The notes under the pieces: generated by a model
What the model was told of the DNA's origin: nothing
Seen by the model: the letters and a program-made list of their open reading frames with translations, nothing else
Database searches by the model: none
Program-made: the position numbers and the translations under genes
DNA from: Deltaproteobacteria bacterium
GTDB taxonomy: Bacteria > Desulfobacterota > Desulfobacteria > Desulfobacterales > UBA11574
DNA length: 11,526 nucleotides
Reading direction: 5' to 3'
Assembly: GCA_019313505.1 (NCBI GenBank)
Contig: JAFDBA010000069.1
Coordinates: forward strand, 1 to 11,526
Shown: positions 7,071 through 11,526 of the stretch, one piece after another
How positions within the stretch are numbered: position 1 is the stretch's first letter
Layout: each line of letters starts with the position of its first letter

Positions 7071-7115
7071 GATTATTGAGAACTTTAGAGTTTTTTTAAG
7101 AATCAATATTCAATC
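7060..7115 (+). repeat. Intergenic hairpin between metF and the first GltB-like gene
   Basis: GATTGAAGATTGATT (7060-7074) is complementary to 7101-7115 with one mismatch in 15, enclosing a 26-nt loop that contains a run of seven T. No T-run follows the right arm, so it is not a classic intrinsic terminator. It could be an RNA-processing or stability element within the operon. Confidence 0.5.
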
Positions 7116-7145
7116 CACAATTGAAAATTGAAAAACGGAGTTTTT

Positions 7146-8558
7146 ATGCCCAAGAAGTATCATATTCCAATAAAAACAGCAGAGCCAAGGCACAATACAA
7201 TCGGCAAGTATGCTATCATCGAGTTTCGGGAAGACTGTGCCGGAAGCTGTCGGGAATGTGTCAAGAAAAAGTGCATCTACGGAATTTTCAAAGAAAATTA
7301 TATGCACTTGAGCACCATGAACGAGCCTGAATACCTATATGCCTGCCACAGTTGTTTCCGGTGTGTCCAGGAATGCACAAAAGGTATTTTTTCCCGGGTG
7401 GTAAATCCCGAATATCGCACACTGGGAGACGATTATTGGAAGCCGGAAATTATCTACAAGCTCTGGTATCAAGCCCATACGGGAAAAGTTCCGGTTTCGG
7501 GGGCTGGTTATCGGGGCCCTTTCGTGGCCGCAGGTTTCGATTCCATGTGGACCGACATGTCAGAAATCGTTCGCCCCACAAGGGACGGCATACACGGCCG
7601 GGAGTATATCAATACCTGTTTTGAACTCTCCCGCAGGGTATCACCTTTGAAATTTGGGGAAGACATGTCTTTGGTTTCGGATGTCCCTCCTATTTTAGAA
7701 AATCCGATACCGTTGATGCTGCGGTTGCCGGATGCCTTTTTATCCAACAAACATATTATTGAATCATCGGCAAAAGCGGCACAGGGTCTGGATACCTTAT
7801 TGTTGCTCCGACCTGAAGACTATTCAGACGCGCTGCTCCCCTACGCCCGAAACCTGGTTCCCCGCCTGAACGGCGATAATATCATGGATCATGAAGATCT
7901 TATTTTAAAAAGTCGTGCGGTTGAACTGGCCTTTGATTCGAATATCCAGGAAACCGTTCGTAAAGTTCGGGACATAAAATACGACCTTGTTCTTATCATC
8001 GGCATTCCTTTGGACAAAAATGCTGCATCCCGCGCGGTTGAACTGACACATTTCGATGTGGACACCCTTCTTTTTTATGCGGACGAAAACGGCAACGAGT
8101 TGAACGCTGAACATCCCAGGTTTTTAAAAGAAATGATTCGTGAGGTTCACCTGAATCTGGTAAATAATTTTATCAGACAAAAGATCAATCTCGTATTTTC
8201 CGGTGGAATTGCCATGGCCGAGCACATGGCTAAAGCGATTATCTGTGGGGCCGATGGTGTTATCGTTGACATTCCTCTGTTGATTGCCCTGGAGTGCCGG
8301 GTATGCCACAGATGTCGAAACGGCCTCTCCTGTCCTGCAAAAATAGACGGCAAGTTCGATTCGGAATGGGGCAGCCAGAGAATGATTAATCTGATGGGTG
8401 CATGGCACAACCAGCTCATCGAAGTGATGGGTGCCATGGGAATCCGGGAGGCCAGAAGACTCAGAGGTGAGGTTGGCCGTTCCATGTGGTTTGAGGATCT
8501 GGAAATGGAAAGTTTCGGTCCCATATTCGGAAAAAGAAAAATAGCAGGATTAAAATAA
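7146..8558 (+). CDS. Iron-sulfur protein with a degenerate glutamate synthase (GltB/FMN-fold) domain
   Basis: 470 residues. The N-terminus has two ferredoxin-like cysteine groups: Cys31, 35, 38, 43 and Cys67, 70, 73, 77 (CHSCFRCVQEC, the classic CxxCxxCxxxC spacing). After GYRGPFVAAGFDSMWTDMSE and a variable middle, the C-terminal third resembles the end of a glutamate synthase FMN barrel: FSGGIAMAEHMAKAIICGAD (351-370), then Cys384, 387, 390, 396 in CRVCHRCRNGLSC, equivalent to the family's iron-sulfur motif. The GGMSYGS, KYAQGAKPG and GGTGA motifs present in the next gene are missing, so glutamate synthase activity is unlikely. The ATG at 7146 has GGAG nearby at 7137-7140 and is preferred to an ATG at 7128. 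The next gene starts 3 bp after its stop. Best read as a non-catalytic, electron-carrying partner of that protein; function inferred. Confidence 0.8.
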   Translation: MPKKYHIPIKTAEPRHNTIGKYAIIEFREDCAGSCRECVKKKCIYGIFKENYMHLSTMNEPEYLYACHSCFRCVQECTKGIFSRVVNPEYRTLGDDYWKPEIIYKLWYQAHTGKVPVSGAGYRGPFVAAGFDSMWTDMSEIVRPTRDGIHGREYINTCFELSRRVSPLKFGEDMSLVSDVPPILENPIPLMLRLPDAFLSNKHIIESSAKAAQGLDTLLLLRPEDYSDALLPYARNLVPRLNGDNIMDHEDLILKSRAVELAFDSNIQETVRKVRDIKYDLVLIIGIPLDKNAASRAVELTHFDVDTLLFYADENGNELNAEHPRFLKEMIREVHLNLVNNFIRQKINLVFSGGIAMAEHMAKAIICGADGVIVDIPLLIALECRVCHRCRNGLSCPAKIDGKFDSEWGSQRMINLMGAWHNQLIEVMGAMGIREARRLRGEVGRSMWFEDLEMESFGPIFGKRKIAGLK

Positions 8559-8561
8559 CCC

Positions 8562-10112
8562 ATGAAAAAAAACAATATTCACTTTCAATTCCCTAAAACT
8601 GTCAAAACACCGGACCGGTTTCGTAACCCTATCAGCAAATATACCATTAGGCGAAACGCGCGATGTGTCTCGTGCGGACTGTGCGCGGAGCTTTGTCCTT
8701 ATGGTGTACATCCGAGATATGACGACTATGCCAAACCCCTCCGTCCCCTGGATTACAAATGTATCGGTTTTAAGTGCAAAGAAAATGATTTTTTCTGTAT
8801 AGATCGCTGTCCGGAACAGGCCCTGACACTTCGTCGAAATCCGATTTTAGATACCCTGGGCGATTATCGCTGGACCGCGGAGATGCTCATCGGACACTGG
8901 GAAATGGCGGAAACCGGAAATTTGCCCGTGGTGGACCTTGAATACAGTCTGGGCAACTCCGGCGGCGGTTTTGATAAAATCAGGTTTAAAATACCGGACC
9001 CTGATGATTATCTGAACTTAACCGATACGGATATGGATACCTCTGTTAACCTTAATAAACGGGGTGACGGCCGCCCTGTTCGGATAAACGCTATTCCGTG
9101 TTATGGCGGCGGCATGTCTTACGGTTCCACCGCGTTATCGGTTATGACCAGCAGGGCCCAGGCGGCCACGCTTCTGAATACATTGACCTGTACCGGAGAA
9201 GGGGGTTATCCTGATGAATTAATCCCCTATGCCGATCATGTCATCACCCAGATTGCAACCGGTTTATTCGGGGTTAGAGAAGAAACCATTTTGCGTGCGC
9301 CCATGGTGGAATTCAAATATGCCCAGGGCGCCAAACCCGGATTAGGCGGTCACTTGCTGGGTGATAAGGTGACCCCCGAAGTTGCAGCCATGCGGGAGAC
9401 GGTGGTGGGAAATGCCCTCTTTTCTCCGTTTCCGTTTCACAGCGTCTATTCTGTGGAAGATCACAAAAAACATGTGGACTGGGTCAAAGAGATCAACCCA
9501 AAAGCGCTGGTTTCAGTAAAAGTCTCCACACCCACGGACGTGGATATGGTTGCAGTCGGCAGTTATTATGCCGGAGCCCATGTTGTCCACCTGGACGGCA
9601 GTTACGGCGGAACCGGTGCTGCACCGGATATTGCAAAAAAGAACATTGCCATGCCCATTGAGTATGCCATACCCAAGGTCCATAATTTCCTGAAGGAGGA
9701 AGGTGTCAGAGATAAAGTCTGTCTGATTGCCAGCGGCGGCATTCGCAATGCAATGGATGTAGCCAAAGCTATCGCCCTTGGAGCTGATGGAGTTGTTATC
9801 GGAACCGCGGAACTGGTTGCCCTGGAATGTGTCCGTTGTGGACATTGTGAAAGTGGTCGCGGCTGTGCCCGGGGCATCGCAACAACAGATCATGAACTTG
9901 GAAAAATAATTACCGAGCAATGGGCCACCCAGAGAATCGTCAACATGTACATGGCCTGGCGAAAACAGTGGTGTGAAATTTTAAGACAATACGGTTTAAA
10001 GAGCATTAAAGAACTGGTGGGCCGATCCGACCTGCTGGTACACCTCGATTATTTGGATGAAGAAGAAAGATCAAAATATCAACCGGCACCTCAAGCAGAG
10101 CTTATAATATGA
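8562..10112 (+). CDS. Archaeal-type glutamate synthase FMN domain protein with N-terminal iron-sulfur domain
   Basis: 516 residues. The N-terminus has a [4Fe-4S]-type group CVSCGLCAELCP (Cys35, 38, 41, 45) and a second, looser group (Cys67, 72, 79, 83). The FMN barrel keeps the glutamate synthase motifs in order: GGGMSYGSTALSVM (182-195), TGEGGYPDE, KYAQGAKPGLGGHLLGDKVT (252-271), SPFPFHSVYSVED, HLDGSYGGTGAAPD (343-356), and ASGGIRNAMDVAKAIALGAD (390-409). The iron-sulfur motif has Cys423, 426, 429 and 435 (CVRCGHCESGRGC). This is the GltB2-like subunit of a divided glutamate synthase, where the FMN domain, amidotransferase and GXGXG domain are separate proteins. It would reductively form glutamate from 2-oxoglutarate and ammonia, or act as a flavin electron carrier. 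It overlaps no gene, lies 3 bp after its paralog, and is followed by the amidotransferase gene. Confidence 0.88.
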   Translation: MKKNNIHFQFPKTVKTPDRFRNPISKYTIRRNARCVSCGLCAELCPYGVHPRYDDYAKPLRPLDYKCIGFKCKENDFFCIDRCPEQALTLRRNPILDTLGDYRWTAEMLIGHWEMAETGNLPVVDLEYSLGNSGGGFDKIRFKIPDPDDYLNLTDTDMDTSVNLNKRGDGRPVRINAIPCYGGGMSYGSTALSVMTSRAQAATLLNTLTCTGEGGYPDELIPYADHVITQIATGLFGVREETILRAPMVEFKYAQGAKPGLGGHLLGDKVTPEVAAMRETVVGNALFSPFPFHSVYSVEDHKKHVDWVKEINPKALVSVKVSTPTDVDMVAVGSYYAGAHVVHLDGSYGGTGAAPDIAKKNIAMPIEYAIPKVHNFLKEEGVRDKVCLIASGGIRNAMDVAKAIALGADGVVIGTAELVALECVRCGHCESGRGCARGIATTDHELGKIITEQWATQRIVNMYMAWRKQWCEILRQYGLKSIKELVGRSDLLVHLDYLDEEERSKYQPAPQAELII

Positions 10113-10165
10113 GTGTTGCGTATTTTGCGTCAATAAATGGACTTTATAATTTCTCTTTCACATTA

Positions 10166-10189
10166 ATTGATGATTTTTGATTGAAGATT
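10166..10189 (+). repeat. Short dispersed repeat, copy 2 (upstream of the amidotransferase gene)
   Basis: 22 of 24 positions are identical to 7047-7070, in the same orientation. It lies in the 123-bp gap between the second GltB-like gene and the amidotransferase gene. That gap is AT-rich and shows no clear terminator. Confidence 0.5.
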
Positions 10190-10235
10190 TTAAATTTAAG
10201 GAATTCTCTCGATTTTATGAAAAAAGGTATTAAAA

Positions 10236-11526
10236 ATGTTTCACGGAATTGACTCAACAATTAAAAATATACTGGAATCTCGGGGCCGACTGCCTCACAG
10301 CAATATACCCCTTAAAAAATCCGCAGAAGAAGGCGGATGCGGTGTTACCGGTTTTATTTCATCCATCCCCGTTCGTGGCCGTCATATTTATGAGCCATCG
10401 GTTCAGATGCATAATCGCGGAAACGGCAAGGGCGGCGGTGTCCGCCCAAGATCTGGGGGTAACCCAGGAAGTTCTGGACACCCATTATCTGCTTCAGGTT
10501 GCTCTGCTTGATCCAAAATCCCGACCGGACGTGGAAGAATCCGCCATTACCCCATTTCTTGAAGTTCATAAAGCCGAACGTATTCCCTGCCTTGACGATT
10601 ACCGAGACATAGAAGGATTAGAAGTCAAGCCTCCGGATGTATGGCGTTATTTTGTCAGAGTTAAACAAGATGTGCTGGATCGTTTTACTGAGGAGAATAA
10701 GCTTCATGATTTGAAACCAGGTAGAGCTGAAGATGAATTTATCTATCAAAACTCCTTCCGTTTAAACCAAAAGTTTTACGCTTCCCTTGGCGAAAAGCAG
10801 GCCTTTGTTCTTTCCCACGGCCGTAATATCATGATTCTGAAAATCGTCGGCTATGCCGAACAAGCCACCCAATATTACTGTATGGAGGATTTCAAAGCCC
10901 ACGGATGGATTGCCCACCAGCGCTATCCCACCAAAGGAAGGGTCTGGCATCCCGGCGGCGCGCACCCCTTTATAGGATTGGATGAAGCACTGGTCCATAA
11001 CGGCGATTTTGCCAACTATCATGTGGTAAGTGAATACTTAAAACAGCACAACATTTTCCCGCAGTTTTTAACAGATACCGAAGTTTCTGTTCTCCTGCTG
11101 GACCTGTTCAATCGAACCTTTGAATATCCAATGGAATACATCATCGAAGCTCTGGCACCGACTTCGGAATATGATTTCGATCTATTGTCATCTGAAAAAC
11201 AGCATATTTACCGTTATATTCAGTCGGCCCACCCCTGGTTTTTTATTATTGCACGGAACAACCCTTATAAAAATTATTTTCAGCTTCTCGGTATTACCGA
11301 CACCTCCATGTTGCGACCCCAGGTATTTGCTCTGCAGGAAGGGGAAGTTCAGATCGGCCTGGTGTGCTCGGAAAAGCAGGCCATTGACGCCACTTTACAG
11401 AACCTCGCCGCTGAAGACAACCGCTTTTGCCCAATAGCTGACAAGTACTGGAATGCCCGAGGAGGCAGTGTAACCGATGGCGGCGCTTTTATTTTCACCG
11501 TCAAAGATTCAGGGAAGGGAGACGGC
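10236..11526 (+). pseudogene. Glutamate synthase-type class II glutamine amidotransferase, frameshifted near 10440 and cut by the window
   Basis: Splits glutamine and supplies ammonia to a glutamate synthase. The ATG at 10236 opens a frame with a 34-residue propeptide, then Cys35 in EEGGCGVTGF, the expected N-terminal nucleophile after cleavage. It reads MHNRGNGKGGG and then leaves frame. From 10447 the next frame is open for 360 codons to the window end and continues the protein (QDLGVTQEVLDTHYLLQ). The rest of the active site is there: HQRYPTK near residue 227, VHNGDF near 254 and TDTEVSVLLLDL near 280. The shift is one extra base or a two-base loss in GGTGTCCGCCCAAG (10437-10450). A GC deletion is attractive because it would restore GGGVAAQDLG, similar to family members. 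The rest shows no decay, so a sequencing error or very recent mutation is likely. It probably partners the preceding FMN protein; the GXGXG subunit is not in view. Confidence 0.85.

Noticed and set aside
9513..9920. Minus-strand open frame of 135 codons
   Set aside because: It is antisense to the well-conserved FMN-domain gene and has no ribosome site or recognisable motif.
10354..10569. Minus-strand 71-codon frame across the frameshift
   Set aside because: Antisense shadow; the forward strand in two frames encodes a recognisable amidotransferase.
1..11526. CRISPR arrays, tRNA or rRNA genes, prophage or toxin-antitoxin genes
   Set aside because: I found no regular direct-repeat/spacer pattern, no cloverleaf or rRNA segments, and no phage or toxin-antitoxin-like proteins.

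Overview
The window looks like a chromosomal segment of a sulfate-reducing or related anaerobic Desulfobacterota bacterium, with Desulfobacterales the best guess. This is inferred from the gene content: a MetV-MetF methylene-tetrahydrofolate reductase pair with an MvhD-type electron carrier, several ferredoxin-like proteins, and AT-rich intergenic DNA with palindromic elements. I ran no database search, so the taxonomy is provisional.

Left arm, minus strand (1-4228). A purF-like gene is followed 47 bp downstream by carB, which runs off the left edge without its C-terminal allosteric domain. The PurF-like protein keeps the PRPP-binding loop and four likely iron-sulfur cysteines. It has lost the N-terminal nucleophilic cysteine and other glutaminase residues.

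Central divergent region (4229-4889). This has no confident gene. A 180-bp MITE-like element with 15-bp terminal inverted repeats and a 5-bp target duplication (TTGTA) sits directly behind the Shine-Dalgarno sequence of the purF-like gene. Pointing the other way is a near-consensus promoter, a leader of about 110 nt and an intrinsic-terminator hairpin, all upstream of mvhD. This could be an attenuator or riboswitch-like leader, or a free small RNA.

Right arm, plus strand (4890-11526). The genes are mvhD-like, metV, metF (ATGA overlap with metV), two consecutive genes that each join an N-terminal iron-sulfur region to an archaeal-type glutamate synthase (GltB/FMN-fold) domain, and a class II glutamine amidotransferase of the glutamate synthase type, cut by the right edge. 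The first GltB-like protein has lost most family motifs; the second keeps them. The amidotransferase has an intact catalytic set, but its frame is broken near position 10440 by a +1 or -2 shift.

How they may work together (inference): MvhD, MetV and MetF would form the methyl-branch reductase of the Wood-Ljungdahl pathway. The two flavin/iron-sulfur GltB-like proteins and the amidotransferase are either a divided glutamate synthase co-transcribed with it, or an electron-transfer module recruited to it. Short palindromic elements fill several intergenic gaps. Two of them, at 4246-4425 and 5305-5431, share a related core of about 60 bp.
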